64,000 nucleotides of DNA from Musa acuminata AAA Group. Lineage: Eukaryota > Streptophyta > Magnoliopsida > Zingiberales > Musaceae. A program made the position numbers and the translations under genes. The notes below the pieces were generated by a model. The model did not search any database and had not been told where the DNA came from. It saw only the letters and a list, made by a program, of their open reading frames with translations. How positions within the stretch are numbered: position 1 is the first letter of the stretch; each line of letters opens with the position of its first letter. Where the stretch lies: positions 25,439,501 to 25,503,500 of the forward strand of contig NC_088339.1 of the NCBI RefSeq assembly GCF_036884655.1. The letters are read 5' to 3'. Shown here piece by piece: positions 1 to 11,204 of this stretch.

Positions 1-256
1 TCCCGGGGAACAACTTCAGTAGCCCCGGTGCAACCCCGCCAAAGGCCCGACTGACAAGAGCTATTACTCCCGAGGTCTTCGCCTCCCCCTCTGAGCACGT
101 TCCACTGGGATTATGGCCACGGTATGGAAGATTGTCATGACCTCCAGAATCGAAGCAAGGACTTCATCCGAAAAGGTCACCTCGAGCGCTATCTCGAGAA
201 ACCCTAATAATCAACTCCACATCCCAGGGGACCCATCGAAAGACGCCGACCTAGCA

Positions 257-680
257 CTTGCCCGAGCCTCTCCAGATCGATTCCCGACCCGCGGCTCGCC
301 ATCCCAACTCTTGCCCGAGCCTCTCCAGATCGGTTCCCAACCTGCAGCCCATAGGCCCAACTCTTCCCCGAGCCTCTTCAGATCGGTTCCCAACCTACGG
401 CTCGTTGGCCCAGCTCTTGCCCGAACCTCTCCAAATCGGTTCCCGACCTATAGCCCGTAAGCCTAGCTCTTGTCCGAGCCTCTCTAGATCGGTTCTTGAC
501 CTACAGCCTGCAAGCCTAGCTCTTGCCCGAGCCTCTCCAGATCAGTTCCTGACCTACAGCCCGCATGCCTAGCTCTTGCCCGAGCCTCTCTAGATCGGTT
601 CTCGACCTGTGGCCCGCAGGCCCAGCTCTTGTCCGAGCCTCTCTAGATTGGTTCCCAACCTACAGCCCGCAGGCCCAGCT
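257..680. repeat. 53-bp tandem array, eight copies
   Basis: Eight head-to-tail units of exactly 53 bp begin at 257, 310, 363, 416, 469, 522, 575 and 628. Each starts with a cttgcccgagcctctc-like block followed by agatcggttcc. Copies differ by scattered substitutions but keep their length. 53 is not a multiple of three, so the short ORFs crossing the array are unlikely to be coding. The block looks like part of a degraded LTR retroelement or a minisatellite; the family was not identified. Confidence 0.85.
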
Positions 681-726
681 CCTACTTGGGTCACTCCAGA
701 TCGCTCCCGATTGACGACCCATCGGT

Positions 727-853
727 AACTCAATTCAGAGTCGAGCTCACAACTCGATCCCCAGACTCAATTCGGAGCCGAGCTCACAACTCGGTCCCTA
801 AATTCAATTTGGAGCCGAGCTCACAACTCGATCCCTAGACTAGATACAAAGCC
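727..853. repeat. 37-bp tandem array, three copies
   Basis: Three units have the core gagctcacaactcg at 743, 780 and 817, exactly 37 bp apart, joined by a caattcggagcc-like linker. The array follows the 53-bp array after about 45 bp and precedes the 58-bp array. Confidence 0.75.
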
Positions 854-859
854 GAAGCT

Positions 860-1235
860 ACCCACTCGGCCAAATCCAGCGTCCGAGCCACGCACCTCGG
901 CCATCCAACACCCAAGTGGCATCTCGACCAAATCCAACGTCCGAGCCACGCACATCGGCCATCCAACGCTCGAGTTGTATCTCGACCAAATCTAGCGTCC
1001 GAGCCACGCACATCGGCCATCCAACGCTCGAGTCGCATCTCGACCAAATCCAACACCCGAGCCACGCATCTCGGCCAAATCCAACACCTGCGTCGCATCT
1101 CGGCCAATCCAACACCCGCGTCACATCTTGGCCAATCCAATGCCCGAGTCGCATCTCAACCAAATCCAGCTTCGAGCCACACCTCGCGGCCAATCTTATG
1201 CCCGAGCCACATCTCGGTCAATCCAGCGACCAACA
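860..1235. repeat. 58-bp (2 x 29) tandem array, decaying to about 29-bp units
   Basis: The word atctcgacc recurs at 921, 979 and 1037, exactly 58 bp apart. Each 58-mer is made of two related halves of about 29 bp (catctcgaccaaatcc and cacatcggccatcc). To the right, from 1040 to 1235, only the shorter unit persists. ORFs on both strands here are repeat-derived shadows. Confidence 0.75.
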
Positions 1236-3126
1236 CTAATTAGCACCCCTTCCCGAGGCTGCGACCATCTCACGAAGACGAGCTGCCAACCACCCCAGAG
1301 AAGGAGAGACACAGCTTGGCATACACAGCTCTCAGATTGGCACACCAATGAACGCTGATCAATACCTCGTCGCGAGGGCCCGATCAACCTCGAAATCTAG
1401 CTTAGTCAACAGAAGACTCCCCACATTGACTCGTGGACCAGACCATACTGACTCATCAGCCACGATATATTTGTTTACTAATAATAATTTTACCAAGAGA
1501 GGGGACAATGTTGTCGCCCCACAAGCAACACTACACAAAGGTAATAGAAAATGACAAATAAAAAGGGAGAAGTGGGAACGATGAAGGACATAAGATATTT
1601 TCATCGAATTAATTAAAAAGATCGTTTCAAATAAAAATCAATTAAATGGTGCCCTTCAGTAAAAACTTAATAAGGAGATTTTTTTAGATAAAATATTTTT
1701 AATTATATTTAAAAAAAAATATTTTTATGAAAATAATTATTTTGATACCTATGTGGAAAATAATTATTCTTTTTTTATATAAAATAGATAAATTATTTTT
1801 AAAACATTTTTTATGTTCGAGTTCAATCAATTTAAATCGAATAAGGATGCCTTTTAATTTAATTTGAGATAGCTATGTGTAGAAAAATTCTTTAAATCAA
1901 TTTTGGGACAGATTTATCAGTTAATTAAGTTTGATAGGATAATAATAGGTATCATATTCACTATAGATGATTTTAAATTATTTAGTAATTAGTGGATTAT
2001 TATCTTAACTATTAAACGGTACCAAGGAAAATTAAAGCATTAATAAAAATAGAAAAATAAGACTATTTCCTCCTCTAATCTTTCAACCGGTATAGACTTG
2101 CACAAGTAACAAGCAAATTTTTAACCTTTATAGAAATATGTGTATTTGACTTAAATTTAAAGAAAAAATACATAAATCATTTGAAGTTAGAGAGATAGTT
2201 AAGCAAATTTATTTTTCATAGAGGGATTTTTTTTCACATATGGAGCTAAATAGTTATTGGGATGATATCGAGTTGAATAATTCTTATAATATCTCAATTA
2301 GTTTTATATTGAAAATGGATTAAGATTAAGATTAATCTATAAAAATTTGATGAATATATTATTATTAATTTTAATTTAAATATTTTGATCAATTATTTAG
2401 GTTGAATGAAGTTAATAAATCAATTATTGAATCATATCGAGTCATTATAATTTAACCCATAATTTTTTAAATAATTTAATGTGAATATTTGATTTTTCCA
2501 TGTAATATGTATTCCCGTTGGAATCAACGGCCAAAGTTATATGTTATATTTTAAAAAAGATCATGTATCATGATATCATGGTTTATATGTCATATTTTGT
2601 CATAATTAATATATCATATAATTATGAGAAATAATGATTAACATATATAAATAAATTCCATTTAAAACTTTAATAATTATTACATTCTTCTCTTCCTCCA
2701 TCCTTTTCCAATTGATACGTATATTATTTCTAATCGTTAACACAAACAATTTATATGTGTAATATTTCTAATCGTTAATGCAAACTCATATGAATGATAT
2801 CAATTATGGTTGGAAATTGTTGAAATAGTTCGATTTTGATTTTTGAAGACTATAAACGATTCTTATTTGAGATTTTTTAAAAATTTTGATTAATCGACTT
2901 GGGTCAAATCAATTTTAATTTTACAAATATTAATCTGATCAAGTTCACCATCTTAAGCTCTTAACCAGTGCAAATTAATTAATCAAATAAAGGTCAAATT
3001 TGTCTAAATTTCAATATCATAATTCTGAGTCTAATTTTATCAATTAGATTCAATTAAATCGAATTAATTCATTTAAAATATATATTTAAAAAATATTTAA
3101 AATTATAAATTGATTAGTCGAATCAG
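1236..3126. other. Intergenic, becoming AT-rich; no gene seen
   Basis: GC-rich sequence continues to about 1520 and ends in a purine-rich run (aagagaggggac, about 1495-1506) followed by tgttgtcgcccc. That could be the polypurine tract and LTR edge of an old element, but no matching LTR is seen. From about 1560 the sequence is strongly AT-rich with no long reading frame. Confidence 0.5.
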
Positions 3127-4695
3127 TGTTGAATCTCGTATTTTGATGATGAAACCAATTGATAAGTGTTCATGTTTTAATCTACGTTTTGAGTGACGCA
3201 TGATGCTTTGATAAGGATGAGACAATTAAAGCAGGAAAAATCATGTTGGGCCGGAGAAAAATATGTCAGAAGATTGGACGTTGAGCTAGTGGATCGGTCG
3301 ACGTATCGAAGAAGGCTTCGGGCCATGGATTCGGGTATCGTGCCAAGAAGAGCGGATATTGTGTCAAGGATATCGGAGTTGCGAAGTCAATTGGCCGATT
3401 GGGCAATAGGCCGTAAGAGAGGACGATGTGTCGAAGAATCAAACGAAACGTCGAAGGACAAATGACATGCTAGACAACATGATTAATGCTTAGTATTAAT
3501 TGTCTAGATCGAAGTGTGTTTTACATGTGCATGATTAACTATGATAGCAAGACATTAAGCAAAATGAGGTCCCGGAGTTAAGGACGTGATTTCGTTGGGA
3601 GTTCGAGAGTTCGTCGGAAATCCGGACGTTCGTCGGAAGTTCTGGTGGAACCAGCCGAGAAGTCTTGGAGCTTGCCAGAGAAGCTCATCGGAACTTGCTA
3701 AGAAGATCGTCGTGAAGTCCAGGAGCTTGCCGGGAGTCCGCCAAAACATTGTCGAGAGATCATCGGAAGTTTGTCGGAAGCTCGCCGGAAGAATAGACTT
3801 ACGGACTTGTTTAACTCAGATTATATTTTAGATTTCGTAGTTAGTACGTAATTGGGTTTAGATTTAGGCCAACCCAATTAGGGGCCAGCGAGGCCCATGT
3901 AATGACTGTGTTGGGGCCAATGAGAGACCCAAACAGTGCCCCAAGAAGTCTCATCGTCGTGACACAGTTTTCGAGATTGTGTCAAGCGATGGTACCATTA
4001 GTCTGGACGATTGTACCACCCATTGCAGGGTGCCAGGCAGTGGTATCGACCAGCACAGCCCCCCAGGCGGTAGTACCGCCCAGTGTAGTGTCAGTGTCAG
4101 ACTGACACTAGCAGTGGTACCGCTCGTGCTCGGGAAACCCGGGATGAAATGTTTTTAGGCTCCAAGTTTGAATCAACTTAAAGCCTATAAATATCCCTCT
4201 CATCGCTGGTTAAAGCACACAAGTGCAGAGTATTCAAAAGTGAGAAAACGCTGCTATGATCTCTTTAGAAATTTCCTTCTCCGCTCTAAGTTTAGAATTC
4301 TGTAAGAGAAGTGTGAATGCTTGTAAGGGTTGTCTTCTAAACCCGTGAAAAAAAGAAGAGGGGTGTAAAAGGTGATTGATCTTCGCCTATTGAAGGAAGA
4401 CCGATAATGGATACCGATGGCCTCGACGGAAGAGGAATCAGCGAAGTGGATGTAGGCCACAACGTTCGAATCACTCTAAAATCTGGTTTGCATTTCTTTG
4501 AGCAATTTCCTTTAATCGCAAACCTCCTTACTTGCTCTTTACATCTACTACTCTCTTGTGTATGCTTTCGAAGTATTACCTTTACGAAATGGTTTTATAT
4601 CATAAACGATTTTAATCAAAACGAAGTTTTGAAGTTGTAATTTTTAGCACAGCACTAACTCACCCGTCCTCTTAGCGACGACTCCGATCGTAACA
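3127..4695 (+). mobile_element. Solo LTR, 1569 bp, Ty1/copia SIRE/Maximus-like
   Basis: The element begins TGTTGAATCTCG and ends GATCGTAACA, the TGTT...AACA ends of an LTR. Flanking pentamers are atcag (3122-3126) and attag (4696-4700), matching at 4 of 5 positions, consistent with an old 5-bp target duplication. A TATAAATA box lies at 4186-4193, about two thirds of the way in, where a U3 promoter would sit. No gag-pol or primer-binding site lies next to it, so it is a solo LTR. The SIRE/Maximus assignment rests on the start sequence (ttttgatgatgaaac) and on length; it is recognition, not alignment. Confidence 0.65.
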
Positions 4696-6150
4696 ATTAG
4701 TTGATTTTGAATCGATTTGATTATATTGGTCTGAATTAATTTTTAGTTCGAATCTATTTTATTTTAATTAAAACTAAGCGATTCGATTTGAATGAAGCTT
4801 AACACCCTTTGATCACTATTATGTCTCTTATACTTTCGTAAGTAATAATGCCACCGAGTTCGGGGGTTGACTCAGAACAATACCACATGAATTTATTGCA
4901 ATCCCTGTATCCTGTCGTGGTTCGTACTCTCTTCGTGTTTGATCTTGTAGAACCAATGATGATACGGAGTCCAATGAATGATACGACACACATAAAAAAA
5001 TCAAGTCTTTTTTTTACCAAAGATGGAATTGAATGCACGATCAATGTAGCATTCCAACAGAGTGTGACCCATTGCCACTCATCCACGTCGGACGCAGCTT
5101 TTGCATCACCATCGGCGTCTTCCTCTCGATTAAACGTCATCAGCTCCATAAAGGTTGTCGGCCTCCTCTCGGCGGTCAATTCGTAGGCTCATGAGACGGC
5201 GGTGGCGTTGCTCGGCGGGTCCGAAATCAAAGAAATTGGAATCAAAATCGAATCATCTGATACGGCTTCGATTCAATTCGAAATCATCGAATCATTGATT
5301 CTAATTCTTCATCTATTCGATTCACGTTCTCTTTCGATTCGAATCCAACCACAGTCTTGTATGCGATGACAAAACGTATGGCAGCCACCCATTTCGCTGC
5401 TCCGCGATGACCGACCGAGTACCTCTTAACGTTAGGAGAAAAGAATCAAATCTTTTGATTCCTTTACCGTCTCCATCTCCTGCTACCATATTACGTGGAC
5501 CAGATCGTCAACACGAGTCACTCAAGATGCCACATCACCCTGAATTTTTTCATGGCCGACGCGACCCCACAAATTCTTCAGGTGCCGACGTCTATGACAC
5601 ATAAATAGTTCGCCAACATAACCCATTCCTTTTTGACACGTATCACTTTCACGTGTACTTCGCTTGATAAGTCGTGGCCGCCGCTGCGGTGTTACGGTTG
5701 GAAACGAGTTAGTTAACGAAACGATGGTTAGATTCCTGGTACATGGTCAGCCTTTCCCGCTCGCTTTGTTGCTACTTTATTTTTCGTGCGCATGGCTACA
5801 GTTGCGGGTCCTTTCTGATGCCGTGGTCCAGTATTGGAGCGGCCCTTTAACTGTCATCAACACCAATGCCTATATTTACTTTTTATTTTCTTTATTAAAG
5901 AAAAAATCAGCATATAGATGTTTATCCATGAGTTCTCACATTCATAACTATCAAGAGGAGAGAGATACAAGTAAATAAATATGTTGCTTGTACGCACAAC
6001 AGGGACGGGTGTACAGCCACAAAGGTCTCATAAAGATCTCTACGTCTTAAATCAAAGTCCTGCATCAATTGACTTATAAGATGTTGACAGGAGGCAGTTT
6101 CTGGTCCACCACAGCGCATACAACCAACATACGGACAGATGGGAGGGAGG
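4696..6150. other. Intergenic and distal promoter of the cysteine oxidase gene
   Basis: Begins with AT-rich simple-sequence DNA containing repeated gattcgattt-like words (4700-4800 and 5230-5340), then turns unique and more balanced in composition. No convincing coding region was found. The two overlapping antiparallel ORFs at 4799-5186 match nothing I know. Confidence 0.45.
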
Positions 6151-6153
6151 GGG

Positions 6154-6160
6154 TATAAAA
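6154..6160 (+). promoter_or_regulatory. TATA box of the cysteine oxidase gene
   Basis: A tataaaa element follows a purine-rich stretch and sits about 550 bp upstream of the chosen ATG, giving an expected start near 6185 and a long leader. The leader holds an upstream ORF of 55 codons (6212-6379). A leader intron cannot be excluded. Confidence 0.5.
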
Positions 6161-6706
6161 ACCAAAGGCAGTTTGGAGCAGCCCACAGGAAAGCTGAGAA
6201 CCTCCCTTGGCATGGCCCCTGGTTTTCGATCGCCTTCCCATAAAAATGGTATCATTGCGGAGCCTCCCTGCTTCTTGTGCCTCATCTCCATCACCTTCAG
6301 CCAACAGGAATCGTCCCAACCTCCATCCCGATCTCAATCTCCCCTTCCCTTCCTTAAAAAAGAGGCATTCAGAACATAGATTTCTGCTCTTTTTGAGAAA
6401 GCAAAGCGACATAGATTTGCTCGCGAGTACGGCGGCCATGTAGGTGTACAGGAATCATCACCCAATCTTCCCTTCCGCTGGTACCTTTCTTTCTTTGTTC
6501 CTTTCCCCACCTTGCAACCCAGCTACCTTTCTGCTTATGCTTGCCAAAAATCCAATCTTTTCCACGTTCTTCGTGTTTTCCCGGTCCAGCATTCCGTAAC
6601 TCCTCGAAAGTTGTAATTTTGATTGCGACTGTGGTTTCGGTGGATCGACTATCCCCGATTTAGAGCTTTGCCTTTCTTTTCTTTTTGTGTGTGTGTTTTT
6701 CTTTGG

Positions 6707-7510
6707 ATGAGGGTCGACGCCACCTTGGCTGACCGCGAGGTAAGAGAAGAGTTGGCGACGGAGAAGGGCAAGTCATCGTCCAAAAAGCGGCGGCAGAAGA
6801 AGCTGGCATCGATGCCGCGTGCCGTGCAGAGGCTGTTTGAAACTTGCAAGGAGATTTTTGCTGAGGGTGGGCCTGGCATCATCCCATCACCGAATGATGT
6901 GGAGCGCCTTCGATCTTTTCTTGGTACTGTTCTAATCTACTATAGGTGAATGGATCATTTTGTTTCTTTGTTTTTCTTAATTTGCTTTCTGGTTTGTCTC
7001 ACAAGGGTTCATCTTTAACTGTAATGTGATTACATAGATTGCTTTACGGCCATTACATATTGACATATATGATAATTGTTTACTTTAGTGCAAAGATTGG
7101 ATTAACTTGTTGTTTATGGATATGCACACATTTCTGTATACCAGACATGACAATTGATAGCTTAAAGCAGCGATTTTGAAATAAGATATTGGTTAATTTC
7201 TACTTTTCTTCCTGGATTCGATTCATGCACGCTTCTTGCTAGACAAGCTATGTCTAATATCCGACTTAAGACCATCAGGCTTTCTTGTGTCTTCAGATGC
7301 TGTTCCTTTCTTATTATGATCTGATGTTACATCATAAAACTGAACTTGGAGTACTGACAAATATGAGCAAAACAAGAGGCAACAGGACTGTCTCCGTACC
7401 TGTAGTCTTAATATTTTGTATTCCTTGATTTTTTTGCTAATACGGGAGTTCCACGCACCACGTGGTTCTTATCATTGTCGATGTCTGAGATGTTTAAGCT
7501 AATACTTCTT

Positions 7511-7577
<67 letters not shown>

Positions 7578-10010
7578 AACCAGTTGGTAAGTACAAAAAG
7601 TTTTACCATTTTTCAATGGTTAGATCATGGTTTTTCTGCCCTTTCTCTCCCCATATCTGTCATTCGACATGTCATGTTTTTGTGGGGTTATAACAAGGAA
7701 TTTACTATATCTGAGCACATCTATTGCTCCAATGGCAGTTTTGATTTTACTGTCCAATCTTATGTTGTTTCTGATCTCCTATATTATAGAAAATTGCCAT
7801 AGATTACATGCAGGAAACAAGATATATAATTATAGCAATTAGTTGAATGCAGGTAATCTAAACATATTTTGGTTCACTGATCTCATAATGGAAACATAGA
7901 ATTGGAATCTGGATATATCTATCCTTTGGTTAGTTTCATTATCACCTTTGACCTGTATTGTGTATTTGATATGGTTTGTGGTTTTGTCCTCTCATGCAGA
8001 TACTTTAAAGCCAGCAAATGTTGGTCTAAGTTCTAACATGCCATTTTTTCGGAATGTTGGGATGGATGGACCTCCTCCAGTTACATATTTGCACATTTAT
8101 GCATGCCCCAAATTTTCGGTATCCAACATTCTTTAGATTCTACCATTTAGTGCTTTGATTTTGTAGGCAGTTTGGAAGGTTACCATTCTCCTTTGTTGCT
8201 GGCTACATTTTGCAGATTGGTATCTTCTGCCTCCCTCAAGCAGCTGTCATTCCACTTCACAATCACCCAGGCATGACTGTTTTTAGCAAACTCCTTTTTG
8301 GCTCCATGCACATTAAGTCCTACGATTGGGTTACTGATCCTCAGGGCTCCAATGAGAAAATCAAATCCTCAAGTGGTACGCGCTCTGTTGGAATTGTTCA
8401 GTTTGTATGAACACGAAGAAGCATGTTGCTTGCTAATTTGTTTTTCTTGTTATTAGTATGTCATTATTGTTTGAAAAATGCAGGTGCATGTTTGGCAAGG
8501 GTGAACACTGATGCCATCTTTAAGGCACCCTGTGAAACATCGGTTTTATACCCTACCACTGGGGGTAACATGCATTGTTTTACTGCAGTAACCTCCTGTG
8601 CAGTGCTAGATGTCCTTGGACCACCATACAACGATGATGAAGGTAGGGCTTGCATTTACTACAAGGAGTATGCATACTCAAGTTTTCCAGGTATGTTCAT
8701 CATTCTAACTTGCAGCGACTTTCTAATTGATGTTTCTACTCTAATATCCTATGGCGTTACGTTCATGCGATGCCAAATTTATGGACACTTGCATCAGCTT
8801 GGAAAGCCTACAAAAATGTAGTACCTTGACATTTTTATTCATGGTATTGGTATATGAGGTTTAAAGGCAGCTATTGGTAATATTGCAAGTTAATCCTGCT
8901 GGCTCCTCGTAACCCACGTTTAATATTATGATGCCGCTGATTATGTTGCGAGAGTATGTCCAATTTTTTACCAATTTTCCATATATGCCTTTTCAAGTTA
9001 AGTTACGAAACAGGGTTTAGTACCATATGCATATTATATCCAGATTTTTAGTAGGACTCTAGCTGACTGTATTGAATTGGGTGATTACAAATCTCAAAAC
9101 AAGCCTTTAGGAAAGGGTTGGATATATGATTTTTAATATCTCTTCTCACAAGTAAGCCAGTTAGGCTTGATGTGTGAATGAAACCTGAGTGAATGGTGCA
9201 AGCTCAAATGAAAAAATAGGTACGTCGCAAATTTTTTTTTAATTAAACATTGGGAAAGAGGGATAGGTTCGGGAATTGAACTCATGACCAGCTTTGATAT
9301 CGTCTAGACCATAAATCCTGAAGGCTTAAGCTGTTAGGGAAGATACATGCTTTAACACCATAGTGGAATGGATCCTTAGAAAGCTTATGTCAGGGTGTCA
9401 GGGGTTTGGTAGCCATATCATATTGCCTAATTTTTTGTGGTAACTCAATGTGTGGGATGATAGACCTCACTACCAATTATGGCAAAGAAAAGTTTTACTA
9501 CTTTGAATTCAAACATTAATCATTACCGATGTCGAGTTACTTTAAAACCACTAAGCCTTTTTCATAGTTGTCCCTTCATATCGCCTGAGCTGGAAATAAT
9601 GTGTCTCAGGAGCCCTTGTTGATTTGTGGGCAATGAGGTGCCATGATGTTCTTGAGATTATTATAATTTCATTATCTAAGGAACAAATTGAGCTGGACAT
9701 CTCCTGTTGAAAACAAAAAACCATGGCTTATAATCTAAGAAACTATTACATCGCAGTATAAAAATGTGACAAAAATCTTGACTATTAACTGTAATATTTC
9801 AGATTGGATTAGCAATATGTTTGTTCCTTTAATGAAAATTTTCATCTTTGAGGCAAGTGTCATGTGGCATGACCCATTATTGCAGGCGATGCAATCGTGT
9901 TGTCTGGTGAGAGCGAGGAGTATGCATGGCTGGAAGAGAGGGGAAGTGAGCCTGATGATCTTGTCGTGCGTGGTGCTGAGTACAAGGGCCCAAAAGTTGT
10001 AGACTGCTAA
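6707..10010 (+). CDS. PCO: Plant cysteine oxidase (N-terminal cysteine dioxygenase)
   Basis: Five exons: 6707-6923, 8000-8118, 8216-8375, 8484-8690 and 9886-10010. All introns are GT-AG, and the exons join in phase to 275 codons. The product belongs to the PCO/ADO thiol dioxygenase family. These enzymes use O2 to oxidise N-terminal cysteine of ERF-VII factors and other Cys-degron proteins, marking them for N-degron turnover, so the plant senses hypoxia. The cupin core is clear: the PLHNHPGM block supplies His127 and His129 and the NMHCF block supplies His196, the three iron ligands. The N-terminus has a lysine-rich basic patch (KKRRQKK), suggesting nuclear location. The ATG at 6707 is chosen because the in-frame ATG at 6623 would add a hydrophobic tail atypical of the family. 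Intron 1 (1076 bp) carries a TA/TATG microsatellite and intron 4 is 1195 bp. Which PCO paralogue it is cannot be told. Confidence 0.93.
7511..7578. repeat. TA / TATG microsatellite in PCO intron 1
   Basis: Two runs of TA dinucleotides separated by a single TG are followed by about six TATG units. It lies wholly inside intron 1 and is a likely length-variable marker. Confidence 0.9.
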
Positions 10011-11010
10011 TTTGCAACTCTGCGATGATGCTGCGACGTTTGCAGCAAAGCACAAAGAAGCTACGGGGCTGGTTGTTTGAGTGTAGATACATAAAGAAAG
10101 AAAAGGTTAGACGATAAGATCGGGGCGGTGTTTGCTCACCTTCAAAAATCGTCTCTTCAGAAACCTTTTTCTTTGATAGAATACTAGCTTAGACCCCCCC
10201 AAAAAAACATTTCAGGGTCTGTTCCAGAGAGTTTGGTTCTGGTCATGGGTTGTCATGGAAAGCCATTCTTGTGTAGCTTGAGAAGGTTACGAAGCTTGCT
10301 GATTTCATTGTCTCTCATGGAACTCTGATGGCTCTTCTTCATTTGTAAGGCCTGCAGAATCAATTGAGCATTTGCGAGTCATCCTTTACTGTGATCACCA
10401 CTTTGTTTTCATGTAATTGTCAATGCTTCTCCAGTTCTGTTTGCTTGATGTTTGTGGTGGTTGATCTGACTTCGATCCTGCTGATGTTGAGCTGCATCCA
10501 TCGAATTGTTGCGTTTTTATGTTGGTCTTTAATTGCACACTAATTATATATTATTAATCTAAGAATTATGGATTCTGTCTCTCTAAATTATCCTTGAGGT
10601 CACTGTAAATATCATGGATGTAAACTAAATCATGCTACGAAAGCTTAACCTTTCAATTAATTTTGCAGCTTAGAAAATGGAAATATTAAGATCGAAAATT
10701 TATTTTTACTTATATTTCTAAAAAAATATAGTTTATCATTTGAAAAATTAATGTGATTTTCTTTATATTGTATTCTTAACAATATACTAATTGGTTTAAA
10801 TCATAGGATCCATCAAAAAGTTTCTCTCCCCCACGTATATAAATAAATGGAATTGGTTCTCTCTCTAAGACATCCAAAAGCCCACAAAAAAGGGTGTAGT
10901 TCGTGTTTATCTTTCATGCATTTCTATTATTCTTAATCCATTCTTTCATATTTTGTACCACCGCTGTTTGCTTACGTGAAATTTACAAGTAAAAAGACAA
11001 GAAAATTTAA
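10011..11010. other. PCO 3' untranslated region and spacer
   Basis: The first 450-500 bases after the PCO stop read as T-rich 3' UTR. A poly-C/poly-A run (ccccccaaaaaaac) lies near 10195-10208. The rest, to about 11000, is AT-rich spacer with no coding signal. Confidence 0.5.
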
Positions 11011-11204
11011 GGCCCATCTTATTCAACTTTGATGGGCCAATTAGGCATCGACATGGCCCATTTGGTCTCGGATAACTCGCATGCGAGTACCGACCGCTTG
11101 GGGTGGGATGGTTGGCCACGCAGGGGCAGTTCCGTTATTTAACGAAAGAATTCCCCCAATGCGGAGAGCGCATCTTTTGTGACCCTCAGTTCTATCTAGG
11201 GTTT
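11011..11204 (+). promoter_or_regulatory. Site II (TGGGCC) cluster and telo-box of the LIF2-like gene
   Basis: Three TGGGCC/GGCCCA words occur at 11011-11016, 11033-11038 and 11055-11060, followed by a telo-box (tagggttt) at 11197-11204 near the expected transcript start. In plants this combination is typical of constitutively expressed, growth-linked genes for RNA and translation functions. It fits the downstream RNA-binding gene. No TATA box is obvious. Confidence 0.55.
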
